This document shows, in pieces, positions 7,394 through 16,747 of a DNA stretch of 64,000 bases. Within the stretch, counting starts at the first letter, position 1. Each line of letters begins with the position of its first letter. Location: the NCBI RefSeq assembly GCF_014195505.1, contig NZ_JACIBV010000001.1:3534001-3598000 (forward strand). Direction: 5' to 3'. The notes under the pieces are model-generated. The model was not told the DNA's origin and searched no databases. It saw nothing but the letters and a program-made list of their open reading frames with translations. The position numbers and the translations under genes were made by a program. Source of the DNA: Nonomuraea dietziae (GTDB lineage Bacteria > Actinomycetota > Actinomycetes > Streptosporangiales > Streptosporangiaceae).

Positions 7394-8661
7394 TCGTCGG
7401 AGCCGGCCTCGCCGGATATCACGCCGCCTCCGCTCTCTCCCGCCGCATGCGGGGCGGGGCCGAGGTGGTGCTGGTGAACCCGACCGGCTTCACGCTCTAC
7501 CTGCCCCTGCTGCTCGACGTGGCGGCCGGGAAGCTCGATCCGAGCCGGGTCACGGTCCCGCTCGCCAGAGCGCTGCCCGGCGTCCGGGTCGTCCTCGGCA
7601 CCGTCGACCGCATCGACACCGGCTCCCGGCGCGTCCACTATGTCGACGCCGACCAGGCCACGGGCCTGCTCGCCTACGACCGGCTCATCGTCACCGTCGG
7701 CGGCGTCACCAAGGTCCGGCCGGTCTCGGCGGTCTCGGCGCACAGCTTCGGCTTCCACGACATCGCCGAGGCCCTCCACCTGCGCGACCACATCGAGCGC
7801 CAGCTCTATCTGGCCGCCACCAGCGACAACCCCACCGAACGCGCCGCCCGCCGCACGTTCGTCGTGCTCGGCGCGGGACACACCGGCACGGAGGTGGCCG
7901 CGGCCGGGCAGCTCATGTCCAGGCAGATCGCACGCCGTCACCCCTGGCTGCGAGAACAGCCGATCCGCTGGATCCTGGCCGAGCCGGCCGAGCGGCTGCT
8001 GCCCGACATGCATCCCCGCCTGTCCGAAACGGCGACGCGCGTGCTGCGGCGACGCGGCGTGGACGTGCGGACTCGGACCTCGGTGGGACAGGTCACCTCC
8101 GGAGGGCTGCGGCTGTCCGACGGCGAGTTCGTCCCCACGCGGACGATCGTCTGGAGCTTCGGGGTTCGCCCCGATCCCCTGATCAACGGGCTCCGGCTGG
8201 CGGTCGAGCAGGGGCGGATCAGGGTCGATGAGTACCTCTCCGTGCCCGGTCATCCCGAGATCTACGTCTGCGGGGACGCCGCCGCCGTCCCCGACCTCAC
8301 CCGGCCCGGCAAGATCACCCCGATGAGCGGACGGCACGCCGTACGCCAGGGCAGGCTGGCAGGCCGCAACGTCGCCGCCTCCCTCGGATCCGGCAGGCGC
8401 GAGCCGTACCGGCACGGCAACCGCGGCGCCACCGTGGACCTGGGCGGCTGGCAGGCGGCGGCCGACCCGCTGGGCATCCCGTTCTCCGGCATCGCGGCCA
8501 AGGCGGCGACCCGCGCCTGCCGCCTGTTCACCGTCCCCGCCAACCGCATGGCGATCGTCAACGACTGGCTGGCCGACGCGCTGCTGCCGGGCCGGCGCAC
8601 CCCGCGCCACCGGGCTCCCGTGCCGATGACGCCACTGAACCTCACCCAGGAGAAACGATGA
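7372..8661 (+). CDS. ndh: Type II NADH dehydrogenase (NDH-2)
   Basis: 429 residues with two dinucleotide-binding motifs: FAD site GAGLAG at 10-15 and NAD(P)H site GAGHTG at 167-172, plus the late FAD motif YVCGDAAAVP near 300. This is the NDH-2 / pyridine nucleotide-disulfide oxidoreductase fold, which passes electrons from NADH to membrane quinone without pumping protons. The C-terminal part (about 380-429) is amphipathic and basic as expected for membrane attachment. It overlaps the cytochrome b gene by four bases (ATGA). Other flavoprotein roles such as carotenoid or sulfide:quinone oxidoreductase are less likely but not excluded. Confidence 0.82.
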   Translation: MSPPRVVIVGAGLAGYHAASALSRRMRGGAEVVLVNPTGFTLYLPLLLDVAAGKLDPSRVTVPLARALPGVRVVLGTVDRIDTGSRRVHYVDADQATGLLAYDRLIVTVGGVTKVRPVSAVSAHSFGFHDIAEALHLRDHIERQLYLAATSDNPTERAARRTFVVLGAGHTGTEVAAAGQLMSRQIARRHPWLREQPIRWILAEPAERLLPDMHPRLSETATRVLRRRGVDVRTRTSVGQVTSGGLRLSDGEFVPTRTIVWSFGVRPDPLINGLRLAVEQGRIRVDEYLSVPGHPEIYVCGDAAAVPDLTRPGKITPMSGRHAVRQGRLAGRNVAASLGSGRREPYRHGNRGATVDLGGWQAAADPLGIPFSGIAAKAATRACRLFTVPANRMAIVNDWLADALLPGRRTPRHRAPVPMTPLNLTQEKR

Positions 8662-10112
8662 AGGCAAGTGGGCTGGCCAAGGCCATGGACGAGCGGGTCG
8701 GCGGCGGGGCCTGGGTGAACAAGGCGATGCGGAAGGTCTTCCCCGATCACTGGACCTTCCTGCTCGGCGAGATCGCCCTGTACGCCTTCCTCATCGTCTT
8801 GCTGACCGGTGTCTTCCTCACCTTCTTCTTCAAGCCGAGCATGACCGAGGTGGTCTACGACGGCTCCTACGTGCCGCTGCGCGGGGTCGTCATGAGCGAG
8901 GCCTACGCCTCGAGCCTGGAGATCAGCTTCGACGTGCGCGGCGGGCTGCTGATGCGCCAGCTGCACCACTGGTCCACGTTGGTATTCCTGGCCGCGATCT
9001 GTGTCCACATGCTGCGCAACTTCTTCACCGGCGCCTTCCGTAAGCCGCGCGACCTGAACTGGCTGATCGGTGTCCTGCTGTTCACGCTGGTGCTGCTCAA
9101 CGGGCTGTTCGGCTACTCGCTCCCCGATGACGCGCTGTCGGGCGCGGGGCTGCGCATCCTGCACGCGGTCATCCTGTCGATCCCCCTGGTCGGCACCCAC
9201 ACCGCGATGTTCCTGTTCGGCGGCGAGTATCCGAGCGACGACATCATCTCGCGCCTGTTCAGCATCCACACGCTGCTGATCCCGGGCCTGCTGCTGGCGC
9301 TCATCCCGCTGCACGCGGTGGTTCTGACCTGGCGGCAGACGCACACGCAGTTCAGGGCCAAGGGCCTGTCGAACCGGGTGGTCAGGGGGGCGCCGTTCTT
9401 CCCCGCCTTCCTGGCGAAGACGACGGCGTTCTTCCTGTTCACGTTCGCGGTCGTCTCCCTGCTGGCCACGCTGTTCCAGATCAACCCCATCTGGCTGTAC
9501 GGCCCTGCCCGTCCCAGCGTGGTCAGTTCAGGCTCGCAGCCCGACTGGTACATGGGCTTCCTGGAGGGCGCGCTGCGCATCATGCCCGGCTGGGAGATGA
9601 CCGTCTTCGGGCACACGCTGACGCTCAGCCTCATCATCCCCGCGCTGATCGCGCCCGGCCTGCTGTTCACCGGCCTCGCCGTCTACCCGATGCTGGAGCG
9701 TCGCTTCACCAGGGACACCCGTGTGCACAACCTGCTCGACCGGCCACGCGACGTACCCTGGCGCACCGGCCTCGGCGTCGCCGGCATCGTGTACTACGGC
9801 ATCCTCTGGGCGGCCGGCGGCAACGACGTCCTGGCCGCCGCCTTCGGCGTCTCGCTGTACGCCACCACCTGGTTCTTCCGCGTCGCGCTCTTCGCGGGTC
9901 CGGTGCTGGGCTACCTGATCACCTACCGGATCTGCCTGGGCCTCCAGGATCGCGACCGGCACACCGTCACGCACGGGGTGGAGACCGGCGTCATCGTCCG
10001 CGGCGCGGACGGCGGCTATGCCGAGATCGACCGTCCCGTCACCGAGGAGGAAGCCGCACTGCTGCTCGCTCCCGGCGCCGTCGAACCCCGTGAACTGGAA
10101 CGCCGCCCATGA
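8658..10112 (+). CDS. Stand-alone cytochrome b (QcrB-like)
   Basis: 484 residues with the N-terminal cytochrome b core. Haem ligand pairs are spaced as in QcrB: His103 or 104 with His117 in one helix, His204 with His219 in another. The quinol-site motif QPDWY lies near residue 294, the actinobacterial form of PEWY. The C-terminal third adds further membrane helices and a cytoplasmic tail. Usually qcrB sits in qcrCAB with the Rieske protein and a dihaem cytochrome c; none is here. Instead it is translationally coupled to NDH-2. It may be a second QcrB used with subunits encoded elsewhere, or part of a different quinone-linked chain. Confidence 0.85.
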   Translation: MKASGLAKAMDERVGGGAWVNKAMRKVFPDHWTFLLGEIALYAFLIVLLTGVFLTFFFKPSMTEVVYDGSYVPLRGVVMSEAYASSLEISFDVRGGLLMRQLHHWSTLVFLAAICVHMLRNFFTGAFRKPRDLNWLIGVLLFTLVLLNGLFGYSLPDDALSGAGLRILHAVILSIPLVGTHTAMFLFGGEYPSDDIISRLFSIHTLLIPGLLLALIPLHAVVLTWRQTHTQFRAKGLSNRVVRGAPFFPAFLAKTTAFFLFTFAVVSLLATLFQINPIWLYGPARPSVVSSGSQPDWYMGFLEGALRIMPGWEMTVFGHTLTLSLIIPALIAPGLLFTGLAVYPMLERRFTRDTRVHNLLDRPRDVPWRTGLGVAGIVYYGILWAAGGNDVLAAAFGVSLYATTWFFRVALFAGPVLGYLITYRICLGLQDRDRHTVTHGVETGVIVRGADGGYAEIDRPVTEEEAALLLAPGAVEPRELERRP

Positions 10113-10130
10113 CCGTGTGCGAACAGCTGA

Positions 10131-12195
10131 TCAGTTCTCGGGTGGGCCCCCCTCGTCTGGCGGGCTCGGCGTCGGGGTGGGTTCACCGCCCCCAGGCGGT
10201 TCAGCGCTGTCGGGCGGCAGGGTCGGTTCGGAGGGGTCGGGGAAGGACTGGCCTGCCACCCCCACCGTGATCACCACCGTCCGTCCAGGCGTGGCGCACG
10301 TTCCCGGCGACACGCTCTGTCCCAGGACGGAGTTCACGACGTCGGGGTCGTCCACGATCTGCGCCTTCTGCCGTACCGCGAAGCCGGCCGCCTTCAGCGA
10401 ACCCCGCGCCTCGGCGCGGGAGAGCCCCACGACCGGCGGCACCCGCGTGCCCTGCTGGGCGACCAGAAGCGACACCGTCCTGCCCGGCGCGAGTCTGGCG
10501 CCCGCCCCCGGCTTGCTGCTGATCACCTGACCGCCGGGCAGTTCGGAGCAGCTCCGCGTGATCTTCCCCGTCCTCAGCCCCGCGGCGGCCAGCGCGGACG
10601 AGGCGGCCTCACGAGTGAGCCCGGCCAGCGCCGGCACCCTCGGACCCGCCGCCACCTCCAGGTCGACGCGGGTGCCTCTGGCGACCCTGGTCCCGCCCCC
10701 CGGCGTGCTCCCGAGCACCTCACCCGGCGAACGCGCCGAGTCGCGCTCGGACACCGACCCCACCACGAGCCCCGCGTCCTTGATCGCGCGGACGGCGGCG
10801 GAACGATCCATGCCCACGAGCGAGGGCACGGAATAGGTGACGGGGACGACGGAGGGCGGAGGGGAGGGCTGGCGCTTGATCGAGGTGGGGGTGTCCTTGA
10901 TCTTGCCGGAGCCCTGCTGGACCGGCGGCGACGCGGCGGCCGAGGAGGTCACCCGCGTGGGCTCGGCGACGGACACGGGAGGCGCCTCGCTGCTCTGGAG
11001 CGCGGGCACCAGCACCGCCACCAGCACCGCGGCGCTGACCAGCAGCGCGCCGGACACGGCCAGCGACGCCCTGTTCGCGGCCGGCCCCACCCATCTGCCG
11101 GGGTGCGTGGCCTCGGGCGTCCGCCCGTCTCCCCCCGGCCACGAGGGGTGCTCCCCGTCGTCGCCCGGCACCCGTGGCCACGGCACGACCGAGCCCCTCG
11201 GATCGCTCCGGACGGCGGGCGAGCCCGAACCGCGCGCCGAGCGCGAGGCCCTGGCCTGCGACGCGCCCGACGGCACCCTGCCGCGCGACTCGGGCAGCAG
11301 GTAGCCCTCCGCCGCCCCCGTCGCCTCGGGCTCGGCCAGCGGGTAGGGGTCGACCCTGAGGATGTGCGGCGGAGGCGAGCGCAGCACCTCCGCCGGAACC
11401 TCGTCACCGGCCCCCAGCAGCGCGAGCAGCAACTCCCTGCTGGTCGGCCGGTTGCGCGGGTCCTTGTCGAGGCAGTGCTCGACAAGGGCGCCGAGCCGCC
11501 CGTCGAGACGGCCGAGTTCGGGCTCCGCGGTCAGGATGCGGTGCAGCACCGGCGCCACCGAGTCCTGCCCGAAAGGCGCGGAGGCGTTGGCCGCGAAGCA
11601 CATGGTGGCGCCCCAGGAGAACACGTCCACCGCGCCGGTTATCGCTGAGGCGGTGATCTGCTCGGGCGCCATGTAGGCCGGCGTCCCCACGCCCCTGCCG
11701 CTGACGGTGGCCGCCGCGTCCAGCGCCTTGGCCAGGCCGAAGTCGATCACGCGAGGCCCGTCGGGGCCGAGCAGCACGTTCTGCGGCTTGAAGTCGCGGT
11801 GCACGATCCCGGCCCTGTGGATGGCGGCCAGCGCGGTCGCGGTGCCGACGGCCAGCCGTTCGAGGGCGCCGCCGCTGCGCGGCCCCCGCCAGCGCCACCT
11901 CCCTGCTCAGGGAGGGGCCGTCGACGTACTCGCTGACGATGTACGGCCTGCCGTCGTCGAACCCCGCGTCCACCACCTGCGCGGTGCAGAACCTGGCGAC
12001 GTGCTTGGCCAGCTCGACCTCACGCAGGAAAGCCGCCTGCTCGTCCCCCACAGGCCCGTGAAGCAACTTGACCGCGAACGATTCTTCCCCCAGAGTGCCC
12101 AAGTAGACGACGCCCTGACCGCCCTCCCCCAGGCGTCCGGACAGCTCGTAGTCTCCCAGTCTCTTCGGGTCCCCCATCTTGAGCGGTACAGGCAC
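10131..12195 (-). pseudogene. PASTA-domain Ser/Thr protein kinase, frameshifted
   Basis: Two frames together make one PknB-type kinase. From GTG 12195 (GGGAGG six bases upstream) come the Gly-rich loop GRLGEGGQGVVYLG and FAVKLL lysine. The downstream frame has the catalytic loop VHRDFKPQN, IDFGLAKA and MAPEQ, then a Pro/Ser-rich juxtamembrane stretch, one membrane helix (AVSGALLVSAAVLVAVLV) and three extracellular PASTA repeats before a Pro-rich tail. The frames meet in a run of five C at 11883-11887; removing one restores a continuous reading, and the total length is one base over a multiple of three. It is a real single-base lesion or a homopolymer sequencing error. PASTA kinases sense peptidoglycan fragments and control growth. 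Confidence 0.85.
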
Positions 12196-12490
12196 GGGCG
12201 CCTCCCCTCGCTGCCACCCGTCACCTCTCTACTGAAGTCGAGGGATCGTGGCGCGTCAACGGACCGTAACTCCGTTGTGATGTCCCTATTTCTGCACACT
12301 TGCGGTAGGGCGAGCGGCGGTCTCACCCGCCCTGATCACCCGAAACGCGTGCTTGGCCGGAAAGGCCGCCTCTGACCTGGGACAGGTCGAAACCAGCTGG
12401 CGAGCGCGGCCGTACGGGCAGGCGGGGCGGGCGCCGGAGGACGGGTGCGAGCCGTACCGGGAAGGTGACCTTCGCGTTAGGGTGCCGCGG
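12196..12490. other. Intergenic region upstream of kinase
   Basis: 295 bp between the kinase start and the end of the next minus-strand gene. It must hold the kinase promoter on the minus strand. A short GGCC-GGAAA-GGCC hairpin lies near 12356-12369. No coding frame, repeat or convincing promoter hexamers were seen. Confidence 0.4.
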
Positions 12491-13285
12491 CTAGAGAAAC
12501 GTCGCGTACTGGTCCAGAACGGGCAGCACCTCGTCGCCCGGCCCGCTGGGCAGCGACAGCACGACCTCCTCGACGCCGAGCGAGGCGTAGTAGTCGAGCT
12601 TCCCCTGTGTGGGCAGCGTGCCGAACGGGATGACCCTGGCCGTGGCCGCCACCTCGCGCAGCGCGGGCAGCGCGGCCTTGATCCCCTTGCCCCCGATCGG
12701 CATCCATCCGTCGGCGTACTGCGCGACGTGCTCGAACAGCTTGGGCCCCGCCGCGCCGCCGACGTAGACCGGCGGCCCCGACAGCGGCTTGGGCCACGAC
12801 CACGAGGGCTCGACGCCCTCGAAGGCCGCCACCTCCTGGCTCCACAGCGCCTTCATCGCCAGCACGTTGCGCCTGGCCACCTCTCTCCTGTCCCTGTACG
12901 GCACGCCGTGGTTCTCGATCTCCTCGACGTTCCAGCCGAAACCCACGCCGACCGCCACGCGCCCGCCCGACAGGTGGTCGAGCGTGGCGATCGCCTTGGC
13001 CGTGACGATGGGTTCTCGCTGGGCGGCCAGCAGGATGCCGGTCCCGAGCGTGATCGTCGAGGTCACGGTGGCGGCCGAGGCCAGCGCGACCAGCGGGTCG
13101 AGCGTGCGCCTGTACTCCTCGGCCAGCTGCGGCGTTCCCGTCGGCGGCGGCGTGCGGCGGGAGACGGGGATGTGGGTGTGCTCGGGAAGGTAGAGCGAGG
13201 AGAAGCCGCGCTCCTCCGCCGCCCTGGCCAGATCGGCGACCGGCATCGCCAGGTCGGTGCTGAACATCGTGACGCCAAGCCGCAT
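12491..13285 (-). CDS. LLM class F420-dependent oxidoreductase
   Basis: 264 residues starting MRLGVTMFSTDLAMPV. The start at 13285 is preceded by AAGGAG at 7 bases; a longer GTG start at 13303 would run through that ribosome site. Luciferase-like (TIM barrel) features are LYLPEHTHIPVSR, TGILLAAQREPIVTAKAIATLDHLSGGR and VGVGFGWN. This subgroup uses F420 (sometimes FMN) to oxidise or reduce small organic molecules. It is divergent from an alpha/beta hydrolase and two more LLM genes, and its promoter contains a CCAAGC-type palindrome like those at the liv operon. The substrate is unknown. Confidence 0.87.
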   Translation of the reverse strand: MRLGVTMFSTDLAMPVADLARAAEERGFSSLYLPEHTHIPVSRRTPPPTGTPQLAEEYRRTLDPLVALASAATVTSTITLGTGILLAAQREPIVTAKAIATLDHLSGGRVAVGVGFGWNVEEIENHGVPYRDRREVARRNVLAMKALWSQEVAAFEGVEPSWSWPKPLSGPPVYVGGAAGPKLFEHVAQYADGWMPIGGKGIKAALPALREVAATARVIPFGTLPTQGKLDYYASLGVEEVVLSLPSGPGDEVLPVLDQYATFL

Positions 13286-13299
13286 GACCGACTCCTTAA

Positions 13300-13315
13300 C
13301 CAAGCGATTGCTCGG
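13300..13315. promoter_or_regulatory. CCAAGC-type palindrome, copy C
   Basis: CCAAGCGA/TTGCTCGG matches its own reverse complement at six of eight half-site positions. It lies 14 bp upstream of the LLM start and 28 bp before the divergent hydrolase, so it can control both. Same half-site as copies at 5285 and 5349. Confidence 0.55.
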
Positions 13316-13343
13316 GACCGTTTCTTAGAGTAGCTTGCCGCTC

Positions 13344-14117
13344 ATGGGATTCGCTGCGGCCGGGGATGTGCGGCTGTTCTACACCGACGACGGCTCGGGC
13401 GACACGACGCTGCTGCTCGTGCACGGCTGGGGCGCCGACTCCCACCAGTGGGTCCACCACATCCCCTCCTTCGCCGCGAGATTCCGGGTCATCGCCGTGG
13501 ACCTTCGCGGACACGGCTATTCGTCGGCTCCGCCGAGCGGCAACAACCCGCCCACCATGGCCGAGGACCTCCTCGCCCTGCTCGACCTGCTCGCTGTCCA
13601 GCGCTGCGTGGCCGTCGGGCACTCCATGGGCGGCGTGATCGCCTCCAGGCTCGCCGTCGAACACCCCTCACGGGTCGAGGCCGTGGTCGGAGTCGACCCG
13701 GGCTACGGAAGGCCCGACGAGGTCGTCGCCATGGCGGTCGCGATGCGCGAGACCCCCGCTGTGCGCATCGACGAGTGGTGCTACACGCCCGCCTCGCCCG
13801 CCTGGCTGCGCGAGTGGCACAGGCGGCGGCTGCTCGCGACACCCCCGCACGTGCTGACCGAGGCGTACGACGCGCTGTGGTCGGGACCCGAGGCGATCGG
13901 CTCGCGGGCCGCCGCCGAGCCCTACCTGTCCCGCCGCGAGTGCCCCGTGCTCACCTTCTGGACCGACCCCGCGCAGGCGGCGTGGGAGTCGGACCTGTTC
14001 AAGCATCCCGCCTCGCGCACGGTCTGCTGGCAGGGCAGCGGCCACCGGCTGCACGAGGAGCGGCCCGCCGAGTTCACGCTCGTGGTCAACCAATGGCTGA
14101 AGGAGATCTCCCGGTGA
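13344..14117 (+). CDS. Alpha/beta hydrolase
   Basis: 257 residues from ATG 13344. Oxyanion region LVHGWGADSHQW, nucleophile elbow GHSMGG (Ser), acid in the FWTDPAQAAW segment and final GSGHRLHEERP histidine give the full catalytic set. It resembles esterases and meta-cleavage or epoxide-type hydrolases that open ring-cleavage products, but the substrate cannot be read. The following LLM gene starts inside its stop codon (GTGA), so the two are coupled. It shares a divergent promoter and palindrome with another LLM gene. There is almost no leader with a ribosome site, so translation may be leaderless. Confidence 0.88.
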   Translation: MGFAAAGDVRLFYTDDGSGDTTLLLVHGWGADSHQWVHHIPSFAARFRVIAVDLRGHGYSSAPPSGNNPPTMAEDLLALLDLLAVQRCVAVGHSMGGVIASRLAVEHPSRVEAVVGVDPGYGRPDEVVAMAVAMRETPAVRIDEWCYTPASPAWLREWHRRRLLATPPHVLTEAYDALWSGPEAIGSRAAAEPYLSRRECPVLTFWTDPAQAAWESDLFKHPASRTVCWQGSGHRLHEERPAEFTLVVNQWLKEISR

Positions 14118-15361
14118 AGTTCGCGATCTTTCTCAACCCCCAGATCCCCGGTTCCGGGTACGCGGCCGAGGAGAACGCCCGCGCCAGGCGGCCGATCGGG
14201 CGGGACACCGAGTCGTACCAGAGGCTGCTGCACGAGGTGCGGGAGATCGCGGTGCACGCCGACAGGATCGGCTTCGACGCGCTGATGATGACCGAGCACC
14301 ACTTCCATTCGGAGGGGATGGAGTTCTCGGTCAACCCGCTGATGTTCCTGACCGACCTTGCGGCGCGGACGGAGCGGATCCTGCTGGCCCCGCTCGGCCT
14401 GGTGCTGCCCGCCTGGGACCCGATCAGGGCGGCGGAGGACGTGGCGCTGCTCGACCAGTTCTCCAAGGGACGGCTGCGGCTCGGCGTGGCGCGCGGCTAC
14501 CAGAACAGGTGGATGAACGTGCTGGGCCAGCGCTGGCAGGCGGCGGCCGCCAGGTCCGACGGCTCCTCCAGCGACAACCGCAACTTCGACGTCTTCGGCG
14601 AGGTCCTGAAGATCATGAAGATGGCGTGGACACAGGAGACGCTCCGCTACAAGTCCGACGTCCTCGACTATCAGGTGCCCTATCCCTTCGAGGGCATCGA
14701 GGGGTGGCCGGCCACCGAGTGGACGCGGACCTTCGGCGCGCCCGACGAGCTCGACGACGAGGGCAGGGTCCAGGCGATCAGCGTGTGCCCGAGGCCGTAC
14801 CAGAACCCGCACCCCGAGCTGTGGCAGCCGTTCACGATCTCCGACCGCTCGGTCATCAGGGCCGCGCAGGAGGACATCATGCCGTGGATGTTCACGCCGA
14901 ACCCCGACGACCACGCCGCGAAGGCCAAGCTCTACCAGGAGGAGTCGGCCAAGCAGGGCCGCGACTACAAGCTGGGTGAGCACACCGGCATCCTCAAGAT
15001 CGTGGGAATCGCCGACACCACGGAAGAGGCGATCAACACCTACGGCAAGAAGATCCCCAAGGACTTCGCCGCCTTCTTCGGCCCCTTCGGCTACCTGGAG
15101 GTGCTGCGCAAGAAGGAGGACGACAGGCACGAGCCGATCTCACCGGAGAAGGGCGACGTGCGGCGCATGAACGACGTCGAGATGGCGCTGTTCGGCTCGC
15201 CCGACGACGTCAAGCGCGGTATCCAGCGCATGCTCGACCGCATGCCCGACCTGGAGTGGTTCGGCCTGTACATGCAGGGCCAGCAGGGCGTGCTACCCCT
15301 CGACACCGTCAAACGCAACCTCGAACTGTTCGCCACCAAGGTCATCCCGGAGTTCCAGTGA
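14114..15361 (+). CDS. LLM class flavin-dependent oxidoreductase (luciferase-like)
   Basis: 415 residues from GTG 14114, with AAGGAG seven bases upstream and a four-base overlap with the hydrolase stop. The N-terminus KFAIFLNPQIPG, the MTEHHFHSEG motif and the AEDVALLDQFSKGRLRLGVARGY stretch are those of bacterial-luciferase-like monooxygenases, of the longer class with an insert at about 145-230 (WTQETLRYKSDVLDYQVPYP). Such proteins usually need reduced flavin from a partner reductase. It ends in another overlap (GTGA) with the next LLM gene, so hydrolase and both oxidoreductases form one tightly coupled operon. Confidence 0.88.
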   Translation: MKFAIFLNPQIPGSGYAAEENARARRPIGRDTESYQRLLHEVREIAVHADRIGFDALMMTEHHFHSEGMEFSVNPLMFLTDLAARTERILLAPLGLVLPAWDPIRAAEDVALLDQFSKGRLRLGVARGYQNRWMNVLGQRWQAAAARSDGSSSDNRNFDVFGEVLKIMKMAWTQETLRYKSDVLDYQVPYPFEGIEGWPATEWTRTFGAPDELDDEGRVQAISVCPRPYQNPHPELWQPFTISDRSVIRAAQEDIMPWMFTPNPDDHAAKAKLYQEESAKQGRDYKLGEHTGILKIVGIADTTEEAINTYGKKIPKDFAAFFGPFGYLEVLRKKEDDRHEPISPEKGDVRRMNDVEMALFGSPDDVKRGIQRMLDRMPDLEWFGLYMQGQQGVLPLDTVKRNLELFATKVIPEFQ

Positions 15362-16188
15362 GGTTCTGGCTCGGCGCCTCGTTCTGCGACACGAACGAGT
15401 TCGTCGAGTTGGCCGTGGCGGCCGAGCGGTGCGGGTTCGACACCTTCACGCTGTCGGACCACCTGTTCTTCGCCGATTTCAGCACGCCGTACCCCTACGG
15501 CAGGATGCGGTGGACCGCCGAGACGCACTGGCCGGACGTATGGGTGACGATCGGCGCGATGTCGGCGGTCACGACGCGGCTGCGTTTCTCCCCCAACGTC
15601 TACATCGCCCCCGCCCGCGACCTGATCACCGTGGCCAAGCAGGTGTCGACCGCCGCCGTGCTGTCGGGCGACAGGGTGGGCTTCGGGGTGGGCGTGGGCT
15701 GGTGCAAGGAGGAGTTCGCCGCCACCGGTCAGGACTTCCACACGCGCGGGCGCAGGCTCGACGAGATGCTCCCGCGCCTGCGCGAGCTCTGGTCGGGCGC
15801 CCAGGTCGAGCTGCCGGGACTGCCGCCGCTGTCGATGTCGCCGGTGCCCGCCGCGCCGATCCCGATCTACGTGGGCGGCGACAGCGAGGCGGCGCTGCGC
15901 AGGGCGGCCAGGGCAGGAGACGGCTGGATCGGCAACCGGATCTACACCGAGGAGCAGATCGACGTGGTCCTCGCCGACCTGCGCCGCTATCTGAAGGAGT
16001 ACGGCAGGCCCGAGGACGCACTGGAGATCGTCGCCCCGCTGGCCGTGCTCCCCGACGCCGCCACCTACCGGCGCTTCGCCGACAAGGGCATCACGGCCAC
16101 GATGGCCGCGCCCTGGTGGCTGTCGCCAGGCGAGCCCAAGGTCGCCACGATGGAGCGCTTCGCCGAGGAGGTCATCTCGAAGATGTGA
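15358..16188 (+). CDS. LLM class F420-dependent oxidoreductase
   Basis: 276 residues from GTG 15358, overlapping the previous stop by four bases. Key stretches are RFWLGASFCDTNEFVELA, TLSDHLFFADFSTPYPYG and VGVGWCKEEFAATGQDFHTRGRR in pieces, typical of the short F420-type LLM enzymes, with IPIYVGGDSEAALRRAAR as the phosphate/F420 loop. It is the third LLM protein within 4 kb and the last of the operon. Its 3' end overlaps the convergent TetR gene by 17 bases. The substrate is unknown; the hydrolase partner suggests a stepwise catabolic route. Confidence 0.87.
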   Translation: MRFWLGASFCDTNEFVELAVAAERCGFDTFTLSDHLFFADFSTPYPYGRMRWTAETHWPDVWVTIGAMSAVTTRLRFSPNVYIAPARDLITVAKQVSTAAVLSGDRVGFGVGVGWCKEEFAATGQDFHTRGRRLDEMLPRLRELWSGAQVELPGLPPLSMSPVPAAPIPIYVGGDSEAALRRAARAGDGWIGNRIYTEEQIDVVLADLRRYLKEYGRPEDALEIVAPLAVLPDAATYRRFADKGITATMAAPWWLSPGEPKVATMERFAEEVISKM

Positions 16189-16735
16189 TCTCGGGAGGGT
16201 CCACGCCCATCTCGGCCAGGGCTTGGGCCACGACGTCGCGCGGGGCGGCCTCCACCACGCCGATCCTGGTCAGCGCGGCGATCCCGAGATAGCTGCTGTA
16301 CCCGGCGACCACCCTGTCCCTGGCCGTGGGGGCGGGCTGGCCCAGCTCCTCCAGCGCCGCCTGCATGACTTCGAGCCTGCGGGTGCTGACCCTGCGCGCC
16401 ACGCCTGCGACGAAGGGGTCGTCGGCCGCGCTGATCAGCCTGAAGGAGATCGCCGCGTCGGCGGGGTCGGCGAAGGCCAGCTCCAGCAGCGCGCGCATGC
16501 GCGCCCCCGGATCCTCGATGGTCTCGAGTTCGGCGATCACCTGCTCGGTACGCGACTCCCAGAGCGCGAGAGCCGCCGCGACCAGGGCCTGTCTGTTGGC
16601 GAAGTGCCAGTAGAAGCTGCCCTTCGACACGCCCAGCCTGGCCGCCACCGCTTCCACCGCGACGGCTGCCAGGCCGCCCTCCACGAGCGCGTCCAGCGCC
16701 GCCTTCGCCCAGTCGTCCGCCGTCAACCGACCCAT
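16172..16735 (-). CDS. TetR-family transcriptional regulator
   Basis: 187 residues starting MGRLTADDWAKAALDALVEG. The HTH reads AAVAVEAVAARLGVSKGSFYWHFANRQAL, a strong TetR match. A further upstream ATG at 16774 lies inside an operator-like palindrome, so ATG 16735 is preferred. Two tandem CCATACG palindromes separate it from the divergent SRPBCC gene, the likely target. The C-terminal domain is of the broad TetR_C kind and gives no ligand. Its 3' end overlaps the LLM gene by 17 bases. Confidence 0.88.
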   Translation of the reverse strand: MGRLTADDWAKAALDALVEGGLAAVAVEAVAARLGVSKGSFYWHFANRQALVAAALALWESRTEQVIAELETIEDPGARMRALLELAFADPADAAISFRLISAADDPFVAGVARRVSTRRLEVMQAALEELGQPAPTARDRVVAGYSSYLGIAALTRIGVVEAAPRDVVAQALAEMGVDPPEITSSR

Positions 16736-16747
16736 CCGGCCAGCCTT

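Noticed and set aside
14114..15361. Start of the long LLM protein further upstream in the hydrolase gene
   Set aside because: The earlier part is a shifted reading of the hydrolase; GTG 14114 has a good ribosome site and matches the family start.
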